DNA from: Streptomyces mangrovi
GTDB taxonomy: Bacteria > Actinomycetota > Actinomycetes > Streptomycetales > Streptomycetaceae
Assembly (NCBI RefSeq): GCF_900114215.1
Contig: NZ_FOSG01000012.1
Coordinates: 105,668-169,667 of the forward strand
Direction of reading: 5' to 3'
Length of the DNA stretch: 64,000 bases
The notes under the pieces are model-generated. The model did not search any database. It saw only the letters and a list, made by a program, of their open reading frames with translations, and had not been told where the DNA came from. The stretch's first letter is position 1. Every line of letters begins with the position of its first letter. Below, piece after piece: positions 51,509 to 60,790 of this stretch. The position numbers and the translations under genes are program-made.

Positions 51509-52984
51509 GTGAGTACGACTGCACCGGCAGCCGCCACCGGCTTCTGCCGGGTCACCATCGTCGCGCCCGACAGCCGTATCGACGTGGCACTCCCCGAGGA
51601 CGTCCCGGTCGCCGACCTGTACCCCGAGATCCTCCGCCTCAGCGGCCAGGCCTCCGCCGAGGGCGCACCCGTCGGCTACCACCTGGTGCGCCGCGACGGC
51701 GGTGTGCTCGACAGCGCCCGCTCCCTGGCCGCCCAGCAGGTCCTGGACGGCGAGGTCCTCAGCCTCCGCCCGTTCGCCGAGTCGCTGCCGCCGGCCGTCT
51801 TCGACGACGTCTCCGACGCGGTCGCCTCCGCGGTCTCGAAGGACCGCAGGATGTGGAGCGAGGACCTGATGCGCGGCGCCGGGCTGGTCGGCGGCGTGGT
51901 GCTGCTGTCGCTCATGGCCTTCGTGCTGTGGTTCGCCGATCCGGTCCGCCACGACATGCACAGCCTGCCGGGCGTCCTCGCCGCCGTGACCGGAGTGCTG
52001 CTGATCGCCTTCGCGGCGGTACGGGCCCGGGTGTACGAAGACCGCCCCAGCGCGACGGCGCTCGGACTCGCCTCCCTGCCGCACGTGATGATCGCCGGCT
52101 CCGGGCTGCTGCCCCTGGCGGACGGCGGCGGCATCGGCAGACTCCAGTTCCTGCTCGGATGCGTGGCCGTCCTCGTCGCCTCCGCCGCCCTGATCGCCGC
52201 CACGCCGGGCGGGGACGGCCCGTTCGTCGCCGCCGCCTTCGCCGCCGCCATCGGCACCCTGGCCACCTTCACCGGCATCCTCGCCGAGCTGAGCCCGGTG
52301 CAGACCGCGGCCGTGTGCGCCCCCGTGGCGATCGGCGCCATCGCCTTCCTGCCCGGCCTGTCCGCCCGGTTCGCCCGGCTCCCCATCGGCTACAACGCGC
52401 CGCGCACCGGCACCATGCGCTACGACGAGGACCCCGACGCCGCCCCCGACACCGCCGGCCCCGTCGACGCGGACCGCATCGCGGCCCAGGCCCGCCGCGG
52501 CCACGAGACGCTGCTCGGCCTCGTCGGCGGCTGCTCGGCCGTCACCGTCGCCTCGGCGGCCGTCCTGGGCTTCTCCGACTCCGGCTGGGGGCAGCTCCTC
52601 GCCCTGGCCGCCGGCCTGGCGGCGCTGACGCGCGCCCGCCTGTTCCGCTACACCGCCCAGGTCGCCTGCACCCTCGCCGCGGGACTGGCCGCGCTGGCGC
52701 TCCTCGCCCTCGGTCTGGCCCTCAACCCGCCCGCCGACCTGGTGGGCGAACTGCTGGCCGGGGACAGCGGTCCGCTGGATCTGCGCACCGTCTGGCTCTC
52801 GGCCGCCCTGGCCGGCGCGGCGGCACTGGCCACGGCCATCGGCCTGATCGTGCCGCGGCGCGGCGTCACTCCCTTCTGGGGCCGTTTCCTCGACTTCGCC
52901 GAGGGCTTCGTCCTGCTGTCGCTGATCCCGCTGTGCCTGGCGGTGCTGGACGCCTACTCCGCGGCACGGAGCATGACGGGCTGA
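51509..52984 (+). CDS. eccD: Type VII secretion integral membrane protein EccD
   Basis: A 491-residue membrane protein: an N-terminal ubiquitin-like (YukD) domain (FCRVTIVAPDSRIDVALPEDVPVADLYPEIL) and about eleven hydrophobic helices from residue ~130 to the end. It forms the ESX membrane pore with EccB, C and E. GTG at 51509 follows GAGGGGG; the frame is open from 51281, but only this start places the YukD domain at the N-terminus. Confidence 0.94.
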   Translation: MSTTAPAAATGFCRVTIVAPDSRIDVALPEDVPVADLYPEILRLSGQASAEGAPVGYHLVRRDGGVLDSARSLAAQQVLDGEVLSLRPFAESLPPAVFDDVSDAVASAVSKDRRMWSEDLMRGAGLVGGVVLLSLMAFVLWFADPVRHDMHSLPGVLAAVTGVLLIAFAAVRARVYEDRPSATALGLASLPHVMIAGSGLLPLADGGGIGRLQFLLGCVAVLVASAALIAATPGGDGPFVAAAFAAAIGTLATFTGILAELSPVQTAAVCAPVAIGAIAFLPGLSARFARLPIGYNAPRTGTMRYDEDPDAAPDTAGPVDADRIAAQARRGHETLLGLVGGCSAVTVASAAVLGFSDSGWGQLLALAAGLAALTRARLFRYTAQVACTLAAGLAALALLALGLALNPPADLVGELLAGDSGPLDLRTVWLSAALAGAAALATAIGLIVPRRGVTPFWGRFLDFAEGFVLLSLIPLCLAVLDAYSAARSMTG

Positions 52985-53226
52985 GACGGACCTCCCGGCC
53001 GGCCCGGGGGCTCGGCCGCGCCGGGGGCTCGGCTGCTCGGTGGCGGCCCGCGGCGAGCGGCCCGTCGCACGGCTGGTAGGGTTGTCGGCGGCCGTTTGTG
53101 TACGCGTCTTCCGGTGACCACCTGGAGGCAGCGCCCAGCGGACCCCGCCTCCCGAGTCGTGGAAGATCCCCTGCGCGGAAGACCAGGGGCACTCGGTGGC
53201 CTCGACGAAAACCCAAGGAGTATCGC

Positions 53227-53514
53227 GTGTCGCTCGACGCCGCTACGAAGAAGCAGATCATGGCCGAGTTCGCCACCAAGGAAGGCGACACCGGCTCCCC
53301 CGAGGTCCAGGTCGCGATGCTCACCCGCCGCATCTCGGACCTCACCGAGCACCTGAAGACCCACAAGCACGACCACCACTCCCGCCGGGGCCTGCTGCTC
53401 CTGGTCGGCCAGCGCCGCCGCCTGCTGCAGTACCTGGCGAAGAAGGACATCCAGCGCTTCCGCGCGCTGGTCGAGCGCCTGGGCATCCGCCGCGGTGCGG
53501 CCGGCGCCCGGTAG
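53227..53514 (+). CDS. rpsO: 30S ribosomal protein S15
   Basis: A 95-residue S15: SLDAATKKQIMAEFATKEGDTGSPEVQVAMLTRRI (in parts), LTEHLKTHKHDHHSRRGLLLLVGQRRRLLQYL. It binds 16S rRNA helices 20-22 in the central domain. GTG start. It is upstream of pnp, the universal order, with an RNA hairpin between. Confidence 0.98.
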   Translation: MSLDAATKKQIMAEFATKEGDTGSPEVQVAMLTRRISDLTEHLKTHKHDHHSRRGLLLLVGQRRRLLQYLAKKDIQRFRALVERLGIRRGAAGAR

Positions 53515-53526
53515 TACGCCGTGAGA

Positions 53527-53557
53527 GGGAGCGGTTCCCGGCAGGGGAACCGCTCCC
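53527..53557 (+). terminator. rpsO-pnp intergenic hairpin
   Basis: A perfect 13-bp stem (GGGAGCGGTTCCC and its complement) with a 5-base loop, 13 bases after the rpsO stop. In Streptomyces this intergenic hairpin is known as an RNase III processing site and partial terminator of the rpsO-pnp transcript. Confidence 0.8.
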
Positions 53558-53792
53558 TTCGCCGTACTCGCGGCACCTCACAGGCACTCACGGAGACCGG
53601 AAGCTTTGTAGTCTGGTCCCACAACGACATATGAGAACGAGGCGGAGCGCCTTCACGCCGCCGGTCCTCGGTAGTGGCCCCCGGGCGAAAAGGCCCCGGG
53701 AGCTTCGATCGAAGACCGGCCCGCACGGGAAGACGCTCCACCGCAACCGTCCGCGCCACACGGGCACGGACGCAGACGAGGAGAATTCCCTG

Positions 53793-56024
53793 GTGGAGAA
53801 CGAGACCCACTACGCCGAGGCCGTCATCGACAACGGATCCTTCGGCACCCGTACCATCCGTTTCGAGACGGGCCGCCTGGCCCGCCAGGCCGCCGGCTCC
53901 GCCGTGGCCTACCTGGACGACGACACCATGGTGCTGTCGGCCACCACCGCCTCGAAGCATCCCAAGGAGCAGCTGGACTTCTTCCCCCTGACGGTCGACG
54001 TCGAGGAGCGGATGTACGCCGCGGGCAAGATCCCCGGCTCCTTCTTCCGCCGCGAGGGCCGCCCCAGCGAGGACGCGATCCTCACCTGCCGCCTGATCGA
54101 CCGCCCGCTGCGCCCGTCTTTCAGGAAGGGCCTGCGCAACGAGATCCAGATCGTCGAGACGATCCTCGCGCTCAACCCCGACCACCTCTACGACGTGGTC
54201 GCCATCAACGCCGCCTCCTGCTCCACCCAGCTGGCCGGTCTGCCCTTCTCGGGCCCGATCGGCGGCACCCGCGTCGCCCTGATCCGCGGCCAGTGGGTGG
54301 CCTTCCCCACCCACAGCGAGCTGGAGGAGGCCGTCTTCGACATGGTCGTCGCCGGCCGTGTCCTGCCCGACGGCGACGTGGCGATCATGATGGTCGAGGC
54401 CGAGGCCACCGAGAAGACCGTCGAGCTGGTCAAGGGCGGCGCCGAGGCGCCGACCGAGGAGGTCGTCGCCGCCGGCCTGGAGGCCGCCAAGCCCTTCATC
54501 AAGGCCCTGTGCAAGGCCCAGGCGGACCTGGCAGCCAAGGCCGCCAAGCCGGTCGGCGAGTTCCCGATCTACCTGGACTACCAGGACGACGTGTACGAGG
54601 CGCTTCAGGCGGCCGTCCGCGACGAGCTGTCCCAGGCGCTGACCATCGCCGGCAAGCAGGAGCGCGAGACCGAGCTCGACCGCGTCAAGGCGCTGGCCGC
54701 CGAGAAGCTGCTGCCGCAGTTCGAGGGGCGCGAGAAGGAGATCTCCGCGGCGTACCGCTCGCTGACCAAGGCCCTGGTCCGCGAGCGCGTCATCAAGGAG
54801 AAGAAGCGCATCGACGGCCGCGGGCTGACCGACATCCGCACCCTGGCCGCCGAGGTCGAGGCGATCCCGCGGGTCCACGGCTCGGCGCTGTTCGAGCGCG
54901 GCGAGACCCAGATCCTGGGCGTCACCACCCTCAACATGCTCCGCATGGAGCAGCAGCTCGACACCCTCTCGCCGGTGACGCGCAAGCGCTACATGCACAA
55001 CTACAACTTCCCGCCGTACTCCACCGGCGAGACCGGCCGCGTCGGCTCCCCCAAGCGCCGCGAGATCGGCCACGGCGCGCTGGCCGAGCGGGCGATCGTC
55101 CCGGTGCTGCCCACCCGCGAGGAGTTCCCGTACGCCATCCGCCAGGTCTCCGAGGCGCTGGGCTCCAACGGCTCGACGTCCATGGGCTCGGTGTGCGCCT
55201 CCACCATGTCGCTGCTGAACGCCGGCGTGCCGCTCAAGGCGCCGGTCGCCGGCATCGCCATGGGCCTGATCTCCCAGGAGATCGAGGGCGAGACCCACTA
55301 CGTCACCCTCACCGACATCCTCGGTGCGGAGGACGCCTTCGGTGACATGGACTTCAAGGTCGCCGGCACCCGCCAGTTCGTCACCGCCCTCCAGCTCGAC
55401 ACCAAGCTGGACGGCATCCCGGCCTCCGTGCTGGCCGCGGCCCTCAAGCAGGCCCGCGACGCCCGCCTGCACATCCTGGACGTGATGAGCGAGGCCATCG
55501 ACGTCCCGGACGAGATGTCCCCCAACGCGCCGCGGATCATCACCGTGAAGATCCCGGTCGACAAGATCGGCGAGGTCATCGGCCCCAAGGGCAAGATGAT
55601 CAACCAGATCCAGGAGGACACCGGCGCCGACATCACCATCGAGGACGACGGCACCATCTACATCGGCGCCGCCGACGGCCCGGCCGCCGAGGCCGCCCGC
55701 GCCACCATCAACGGCATCGCCAACCCGACGATGCCCGAGGTCGGCGAGCGGTACCTGGGCACGGTCGTGAAGACCACCACCTTCGGAGCCTTCGTCTCCC
55801 TCCTCCCGGGCAAGGACGGCCTGCTGCACATCTCGCAGATCCGCAAGCTCGCCGGCGGCAAGCGCGTGGAGAACGTCGAGGACGTGCTGGGGGTCGGCCA
55901 GAAGGTCCAGGTCGAGATCGCCGAGATCGACCAGCGCGGCAAGCTGTCGCTGATCCCGGTCCTCGAGGAGGACGAGAAGGAAGGCACCGAGACCACCGAC
56001 GCGAAGGACACCGCGACCAAGTGA
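53793..56024 (+). CDS. pnp: Polyribonucleotide nucleotidyltransferase (PNPase)
   Basis: A 743-residue PNPase: two RNase PH domains (FETGRLARQAAGSAVAYLDDD; and GRGLTDIRTLAAEVEAIPRVHGSALFERGETQ in parts) with FPPYSTGETGRVGSPKRREIGHG, an all-alpha linker, KH domain (VIGPKGKMINQIQEDTGA) and S1 domain (GTVVKTTTFGAFVSLLPGKDGLLH). It degrades RNA phosphorolytically and in Streptomyces also makes 3' tails. GTG at 53793 with GAGGAG ten bases upstream fits homologues starting VENETHYAEA. Confidence 0.97.
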   Translation: MENETHYAEAVIDNGSFGTRTIRFETGRLARQAAGSAVAYLDDDTMVLSATTASKHPKEQLDFFPLTVDVEERMYAAGKIPGSFFRREGRPSEDAILTCRLIDRPLRPSFRKGLRNEIQIVETILALNPDHLYDVVAINAASCSTQLAGLPFSGPIGGTRVALIRGQWVAFPTHSELEEAVFDMVVAGRVLPDGDVAIMMVEAEATEKTVELVKGGAEAPTEEVVAAGLEAAKPFIKALCKAQADLAAKAAKPVGEFPIYLDYQDDVYEALQAAVRDELSQALTIAGKQERETELDRVKALAAEKLLPQFEGREKEISAAYRSLTKALVRERVIKEKKRIDGRGLTDIRTLAAEVEAIPRVHGSALFERGETQILGVTTLNMLRMEQQLDTLSPVTRKRYMHNYNFPPYSTGETGRVGSPKRREIGHGALAERAIVPVLPTREEFPYAIRQVSEALGSNGSTSMGSVCASTMSLLNAGVPLKAPVAGIAMGLISQEIEGETHYVTLTDILGAEDAFGDMDFKVAGTRQFVTALQLDTKLDGIPASVLAAALKQARDARLHILDVMSEAIDVPDEMSPNAPRIITVKIPVDKIGEVIGPKGKMINQIQEDTGADITIEDDGTIYIGAADGPAAEAARATINGIANPTMPEVGERYLGTVVKTTTFGAFVSLLPGKDGLLHISQIRKLAGGKRVENVEDVLGVGQKVQVEIAEIDQRGKLSLIPVLEEDEKEGTETTDAKDTATK

Positions 56025-57460
56025 CGCGCACGCCCCGTACGACGGCCCGCCCCACCGCCCCGGTGGGGCGGGCCGTCGCCCGTCCTCATCACGCCTCCCG
56101 ACCGGCCGCCGGACCCGTGCCCGCCCACACCCCCGGACACTGGTCCCCGTCGGCCACCGCCGCCGGAAACGGCGTGGGCACCGTCCGCAAGACCGTGCTC
56201 CCCGGCGGCCTGCGGGTCGTCACCGAGTCGGTACCGACCGTCCGCTCCGTCACCTTCGGCATCTGGGCGCGGGTCGGCTCCCGGGACGAGACGCCCGCGC
56301 TGGGCGGCGCCACCCACTACCTGGAGCACCTGCTCTTCAAGGGCACCGGGCGGCGCAGCGCCCTGGACATCTCCGCGGAGATCGACGCGGTCGGCGGTGA
56401 GATGAACGCCTTCACGGCGAAGGAGTTCACCTGCTACTACGCCCGGGTCCTGGACACCGACCTGCCGCTGGCGGTCGACGTCGTCTGCGACATGCTGACC
56501 GGCTCGCTGATCCGCTCCGAGGATGTCGACGCCGAGCGCAACGTCGTCCTGGAGGAGATCGCCATGACCGAGGACGATCCCGGGGACTGCGTCCACGACC
56601 TGTTCGCCAGGACCATGCTCGGCGACACCCCGCTGGGCCGCCCGGTCCTGGGCACCACCGACACCATCAACGCCCTCACCCGCGACCAGATCGCCCGGTT
56701 CTACCGCCGGCACTACGACCCCACCCACCTGGTCGTCGCCGCCGCCGGCAACCTCGACCACGACACGGTCGTACGCCAGGTGAGCGAGGCCTTCGAACGC
56801 GCGGGCGCCCTGGGCCGCACCGACGCCGAGCCCGTCGCCCCCCGGAGCGGCTCGCGCCGCATCCGCACCGCGGGCCGCGTCGACCTGCTGGACCGCGCCA
56901 CCGAGCAGGCCCACGTCATCCTCGGCATGCCCGGGCTGTCCCGCACCGACGAACGCCGCTGGGCGCTCGGAGTGCTCAGCGCGGCCCTGGGCGGCGGGAT
57001 GAGCTCCCGGCTGTTCCAGGAGGTGCGCGAGAAGCGCGGGCTGGCCTACAGCGTGTACTCCTACACCTCCGGCTTCGCCGACTGCGGACTGTTCGGCGTG
57101 TACGTGGGCTGCCGCCCCAACCTGGTCCACGACGTGCTGAAGATCTGCCGCGACGAGCTCGACCACGTCGCGTCGCACGGCCTGGGGGACGAGGAGCTGC
57201 GCCGCGCCATCGGCCAGGTCTCCGGCTCCACGGTCATGGGCCTGGAGGACACCGGCGCGCTGATGAACCACATCGGCAAGGGCGAGCTGTGCTGGGGCGA
57301 GCAGCTGTCGGTCGACGGGATGCTCGCGAAGATCGCCTCCGTCACCCCCGACGACATCCGCTCGGTGGCCCGCGAGATCCTGGGATGGCGGCCCTCGCTG
57401 TCGGTCATCGGGCCGCTGACCGACCGGCAGAGCGCCCGCCTGGACGAAGCCGTCGCCTGA
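56021..57460 (+). CDS. M16 family zinc peptidase
   Basis: A 479-residue pitrilysin-type protease. Inverted zinc motif HYLEHLLFKG (HxxEH) with the downstream glutamate in NAFTAKEFTCYYARV-VLEEIAMTEDDP region; C-terminal half with SRLFQEVREKRGLAYSVYSY. Conserved after pnp in actinobacteria. The GTG at 56021 overlaps the pnp stop (GTGA), but a perfect terminator-like hairpin lies inside codons 7-19, so the real start may be later, for example GTG 56117; the ~40 N-terminal residues are low complexity. Function in cells not established. Confidence 0.88.
   Translation: MTRTPRTTARPTAPVGRAVARPHHASRPAAGPVPAHTPGHWSPSATAAGNGVGTVRKTVLPGGLRVVTESVPTVRSVTFGIWARVGSRDETPALGGATHYLEHLLFKGTGRRSALDISAEIDAVGGEMNAFTAKEFTCYYARVLDTDLPLAVDVVCDMLTGSLIRSEDVDAERNVVLEEIAMTEDDPGDCVHDLFARTMLGDTPLGRPVLGTTDTINALTRDQIARFYRRHYDPTHLVVAAAGNLDHDTVVRQVSEAFERAGALGRTDAEPVAPRSGSRRIRTAGRVDLLDRATEQAHVILGMPGLSRTDERRWALGVLSAALGGGMSSRLFQEVREKRGLAYSVYSYTSGFADCGLFGVYVGCRPNLVHDVLKICRDELDHVASHGLGDEELRRAIGQVSGSTVMGLEDTGALMNHIGKGELCWGEQLSVDGMLAKIASVTPDDIRSVAREILGWRPSLSVIGPLTDRQSARLDEAVA
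56041..56077 (+). terminator. pnp terminator-like hairpin, overlapping the M16 gene start
   Basis: A perfect 16-bp stem (GACGGCCCGCCCCACC and its complement) with a 5-base loop, 16 bases after the pnp stop. Confidence 0.7.
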
Positions 57461-57544
57461 CCGCGGTCCCGACAGGCCCGCCCGGTCGGTTCCGCCCGAT
57501 CCCGGGCCCCGCAGGGACCCGTACCCGTGAAAGGGAACACGCAC

Positions 57545-58297
57545 ATGAGCAAGCTCCGCGTAGCAGTCCTCGGCGCGAAGGGCCGCATCGGCTCCGAGGC
57601 GGCCCGCTCCGTGGAGGGCGCCGACGACATGGAACTCGTCGCCGCCCTGGACAAGGACGACTCCCCGGAGGCGCTCACCGAGGCGGGCGCCCAGGTCGCG
57701 GTGGACCTGACGCACCCCGACGCGGTGATGGGCAACCTCGAGTTCTGCGTCGGTCACGGCATCCACGGCGTCGTCGGCACCACCGGCTGGACCGACGAGC
57801 GCCTCGGGAAGCTGCGCACCTGGCTGGAGGCCTCCCCGGGCACCGGAGTGCTGGTCGCGCCGAACTTCTCCATCGGCGCCGTGCTGACCATGCGCTTCGC
57901 CCGGCAGGCCGCCCGCTTCTTCGAGTCCGCCGAGGTCGTCGAGCTGCACCACCCGAACAAGGCCGACGCGCCCTCCGGCACCGCCACCCGCACCGCCCGG
58001 CTCATCGCCGAGGCGCGGGCCGAGGCGGGCTGCCCTCCGCAGCCGGACGCCACCACCTCCGCCCTCGACGGCGCCCGCGGCGCGGACGTGGACGGGATTC
58101 CGGTGCACGCGGTGCGGCTGCGCGGACTGCTGGCGCACCAGGAGGTGCTCTTCGGCGACACCGGCGAGACCCTCACCATCCGCCACGACTCACTGCACCA
58201 CAGCAGCTTCATGCCCGGCATCCTGCTGGGAGTACGCCGTGTGACGGGCACCCCCGGCCTCACCGTGGGGCTGGAGCACTTCATGGACCTGGACTGA
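57545..58297 (+). CDS. dapB: 4-hydroxy-tetrahydrodipicolinate reductase
   Basis: A 250-residue DapB of the lysine/diaminopimelate pathway: NAD(P)H loop LRVAVLGAKGRIGSEAARSV, catalytic histidine region VELHHPNKADAPSGTA, and SFMPGILLGVRRV near the end. It supplies meso-DAP (LL-DAP in Streptomyces) for peptidoglycan. AAAGGGAAC precedes the ATG; a GTG at 57527 is possible. dapA, the preceding step, is 2.5 kb downstream. Confidence 0.95.
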   Translation: MSKLRVAVLGAKGRIGSEAARSVEGADDMELVAALDKDDSPEALTEAGAQVAVDLTHPDAVMGNLEFCVGHGIHGVVGTTGWTDERLGKLRTWLEASPGTGVLVAPNFSIGAVLTMRFARQAARFFESAEVVELHHPNKADAPSGTATRTARLIAEARAEAGCPPQPDATTSALDGARGADVDGIPVHAVRLRGLLAHQEVLFGDTGETLTIRHDSLHHSSFMPGILLGVRRVTGTPGLTVGLEHFMDLD

Positions 58298-58302
58298 GAA
58301 CC

Positions 58303-58764
58303 ATGGGCGGAAAGATCACCTACGCCTTCCTCGCCGTCTCGCTGGTCGCCGTCTTCGCGGTGGTGGCCATGCAGGGCGTGCTGCTGCTGAGGACGGGCGA
58401 GCCCGCCGCGATGGGGATGGGGGCCGTCGCCTTCGTCCTTCCGTGCGTCGGCGCCTGGTTCCTGTGGCACAACACCCGCTTCGCGCGGAACGCCGGCCGT
58501 CTGGCGCGGGAGCTGGAGGCCGAGGGCGGGCTGCCGCAGGACGGGCCCGCGCGGACGGCGGGGGGACGCGTGGACAAGGCGTCGGCCGACGAGGTCTTCG
58601 CCCGGCGCAAGGAGGAGACCGAGGCCGCTCCGGACGACTGGCGCTGCTGGTTCCGGCTGGCCGTGGCCTACCGCGACGCCCGGGACACCCCGCGGGCCCG
58701 CAAGGCCATGCAGCGCGCCATCGCGCTGCACGACGGCGGGCCCGTGCGGGAGACCGCCGCCTGA
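58303..58764 (+). CDS. Membrane protein with helical cytoplasmic tail
   Basis: A 153-residue protein with two helices (ITYAFLAVSLVAVFAVVAMQG and MGMGAVAFVLPCVGAWFLW) and a charged tail with a TPR-like unit (WFRLAVAYRDARDTPRARKAMQRAIALHD). It starts five bases after dapB, so it is probably co-transcribed. Function unknown; conserved neighbour in streptomycetes. Confidence 0.82.
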   Translation: MGGKITYAFLAVSLVAVFAVVAMQGVLLLRTGEPAAMGMGAVAFVLPCVGAWFLWHNTRFARNAGRLARELEAEGGLPQDGPARTAGGRVDKASADEVFARRKEETEAAPDDWRCWFRLAVAYRDARDTPRARKAMQRAIALHDGGPVRETAA

Positions 58765-58816
58765 ACGGCGTCTGCCGCCCCCGGGCCCGCCGGACCGGTG
58801 AGGGCTAGGGGCGGGC

Positions 58817-59368
58817 CTAGGGGCGGCGGTTCTCCGCGGCCCAGCCCTCGACCACGTCCGCCGCCTGGTCGAAGGAGCCGGGGCGGGACAGGAAGTCGGC
58901 GTTGTGGTCGGTCAGCACCGGCCTCAGCGCCTCGCCGCGCCGCGGTTCGACGAGCAGGGCCTGACCCTGCACGGTCCGCGGCAGGCCCAGCCATTTCACC
59001 GGCTGCTGCACGGTGCGTACGGCCGAGACCTCGCGCCAGGAAAGCGTCGTGGTCGAGATCAGGCCCACCTGGCGTATCCCGCGGGCGCCGACCCACACTC
59101 CCACCCGCAGCAGCCGCAGCGCGTACGCGATCACCAGCGCCGCGACCAGCAGGCACACGACCGCCTCCGCGGTGGCGCCCGCCATGGCGATGATCAGGGT
59201 GGACATCAGCATGTAGGCGGCGAGCAGCAGCGCCAGCGCCGCTCCGGCGACCCGCCAGGGGCCCGGCCGGTAGGGGCGCCGCCATCTCTCCCGCTCCTCG
59301 TACGGCAGCGGTTCTTCGGAGGCTGTGGCGTCCAGTTCGCCGTCGGCCGTCAGGAAGTGCAGTGGCAC
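58817..59368 (-). CDS. PH-domain-like membrane protein
   Basis: A 183-residue protein with two helices (VAGAALALLLAAYMLMSTLII, and ATAEAVVCLLVAALVIAYALRL) followed by a bacterial PH-like domain (LISTTTLSWREVSAVRTVQQPVKWLGLPRTVQGQALLVEP in parts). GTG at 59368 has GCGAGG eight bases upstream; GTG 59383 is also possible. Function unknown. Confidence 0.8.
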   Translation of the reverse strand: MPLHFLTADGELDATASEEPLPYEERERWRRPYRPGPWRVAGAALALLLAAYMLMSTLIIAMAGATAEAVVCLLVAALVIAYALRLLRVGVWVGARGIRQVGLISTTTLSWREVSAVRTVQQPVKWLGLPRTVQGQALLVEPRRGEALRPVLTDHNADFLSRPGSFDQAADVVEGWAAENRRP

Positions 59369-59420
59369 GGGATCCTCGCTCACGGACACAGTGGGTGGGG
59401 GCCTGTGAGCGAGGAGATTA

Positions 59421-59660
59421 TCAGCGGCTCTCGGCGGCGGTCGGCTGGTCCGGCCTGCCGTCCTGCGGACGTGGGGTCTCCAGGGCCGGCATCCCCAGGA
59501 GCAGGGATCCCACGAGGCCGGCGACCACGACCACCCCCAGCAGCACGCGACCGGCCAGGTCCGTCCTCGACGGACGGCGGCGCGGGGGAGTGACGTTACT
59601 GCGGAAGTGCCCGGAGTCGGCGACGAAGGCGAAGGGCACGGACTCCTCGCGGCGGACCAT
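59421..59660 (-). CDS. Small single-pass membrane protein
   Basis: A 79-residue protein: a charged N-terminus (ESVPFAFVADSGHFRSNVTPP), one helix (GRVLLGVVVVAGLVGSLLLGM) and a polar tail. GAGGAG lies about ten bases before the ATG. It lies 52 bases upstream of the PH-domain gene in the same direction. No family recognised. Confidence 0.6.
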   Translation of the reverse strand: MVRREESVPFAFVADSGHFRSNVTPPRRRPSRTDLAGRVLLGVVVVAGLVGSLLLGMPALETPRPQDGRPDQPTAAESR

Positions 59661-59895
59661 CTGCTGCTGCTCCTCAAAGGGGGATCTGTACTGCCACGGG
59701 GAGAACGTCCGGGCGTTCGGGCAAGTGCCCGTTTTCTGCGGCTTCCGGAAGAATATCAGCGACCGTGTCCGTCGCCGTGTCCGTCGCCGCGCCCGCGGGG
59801 GTGAGCCGGGGGGGCGAGGTCACCTACCGGTTCGCCCCCGCCATAGGCTGTGCGCCACCTCGACTTCCCGCGTGGCACGACCGAAAGGATTCCCG

Positions 59896-60624
59896 GTGTC
59901 CGACGCCCCCGACATCCGCTTCCGCAGTGACATGACCGTCGAGCTGGTCAAACACTCGGCCGCAGACACCGACGTGCTGTGGGCGGCGCGGGTCTCCACC
60001 GCGGGTGAGCAGTCCCTGGAGGAACTGGAGAAGGACCCGCAGCGCTCCAGGGGGCTGATCAACTTCCTGATGCGCGACCGGCACGGCAGCCCGTTCGAGC
60101 ACAACTCGATGACCTTCTTCATCAGCGCGCCGCTGTTCGTCTTCCGCGAGTTCCACCGCCACAGGGCCGGCTGGAGCTACAACGAGGAGAGCGGCAGGTA
60201 CCGGGAGCTGGAGCCCGTCTTCTACGTGCCGGACACTTCCCGCAAGCTGGTGCAGGAGGGACGTCCGGGCAAGTACCGGTTCGTCGAGGGCACGGCCGAG
60301 CAGCACCGGGGCACCGTCCGGACCCTTGAGGACAGCTATCGCCGCTCCTACGAGGCGTACCAGGAGATGCTGGACGCCGGCATCGCCCGCGAGGTCGCCC
60401 GCGCGGCCCTTCCGGTCGGTCTCTACTCCTCGATGTACGCCACCTGCAACGCCCGGTCGCTGATGCACTTCCTGGGGCTGCGCACCCAGCACGAGCTGGC
60501 GAAGGTGCCCTCGTTCCCACAGCGGGAGATCGAGATGGTCGCCGAGCGGATGGAGGCGCACTGGGCCGGTCTCATGCCGCTGACGCACGAGGCGTTCAAC
60601 GCCAACGGGCGGGTCGCGCCGTAG
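59896..60624 (+). CDS. thyX: Flavin-dependent thymidylate synthase ThyX
   Basis: A 242-residue FAD enzyme that methylates dUMP using methylenetetrahydrofolate. The ThyX signature is present as FHRHRAGWSYNEESGRY (RHRxxSxNExSxR), with SPFEHNSMTFFISAP before it and ARSLMHFLGLRTQHELA later. GTG start after GAAAGGA. Divergent from the small membrane protein genes. A hairpin follows, then dapA. Confidence 0.96.
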   Translation: MSDAPDIRFRSDMTVELVKHSAADTDVLWAARVSTAGEQSLEELEKDPQRSRGLINFLMRDRHGSPFEHNSMTFFISAPLFVFREFHRHRAGWSYNEESGRYRELEPVFYVPDTSRKLVQEGRPGKYRFVEGTAEQHRGTVRTLEDSYRRSYEAYQEMLDAGIAREVARAALPVGLYSSMYATCNARSLMHFLGLRTQHELAKVPSFPQREIEMVAERMEAHWAGLMPLTHEAFNANGRVAP

Positions 60625-60694
60625 CGCACGGACCGCTGCGATCTATGTCCGGATTGCGGCTTTTGGGAATGTTCGTCTACGCTTTTCCCACGGA

Positions 60695-60732
60695 CCCGGC
60701 ACTGTCTGAACCCCCGAGCGGACAGTGCCGGG
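60695..60732 (+). terminator. Hairpin between thyX and dapA
   Basis: A perfect 12-bp stem (CCCGGCACTGTC and its complement) with a 14-base loop, 70 bases after thyX and 58 bases before dapA. It may terminate thyX or attenuate dapA. Confidence 0.6.
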
Positions 60733-60790
60733 CTCCTCAACCGCCTCCCGAGGGCGCACCGGACCTCAGGCTGCGAGTAGCGTGGGACCC

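Noticed and set aside
59764..59787. Two tandem 12-mers (CGTGTCCGTCGC)
   Set aside because: Only two copies in a thyX upstream region; no evidence for function.
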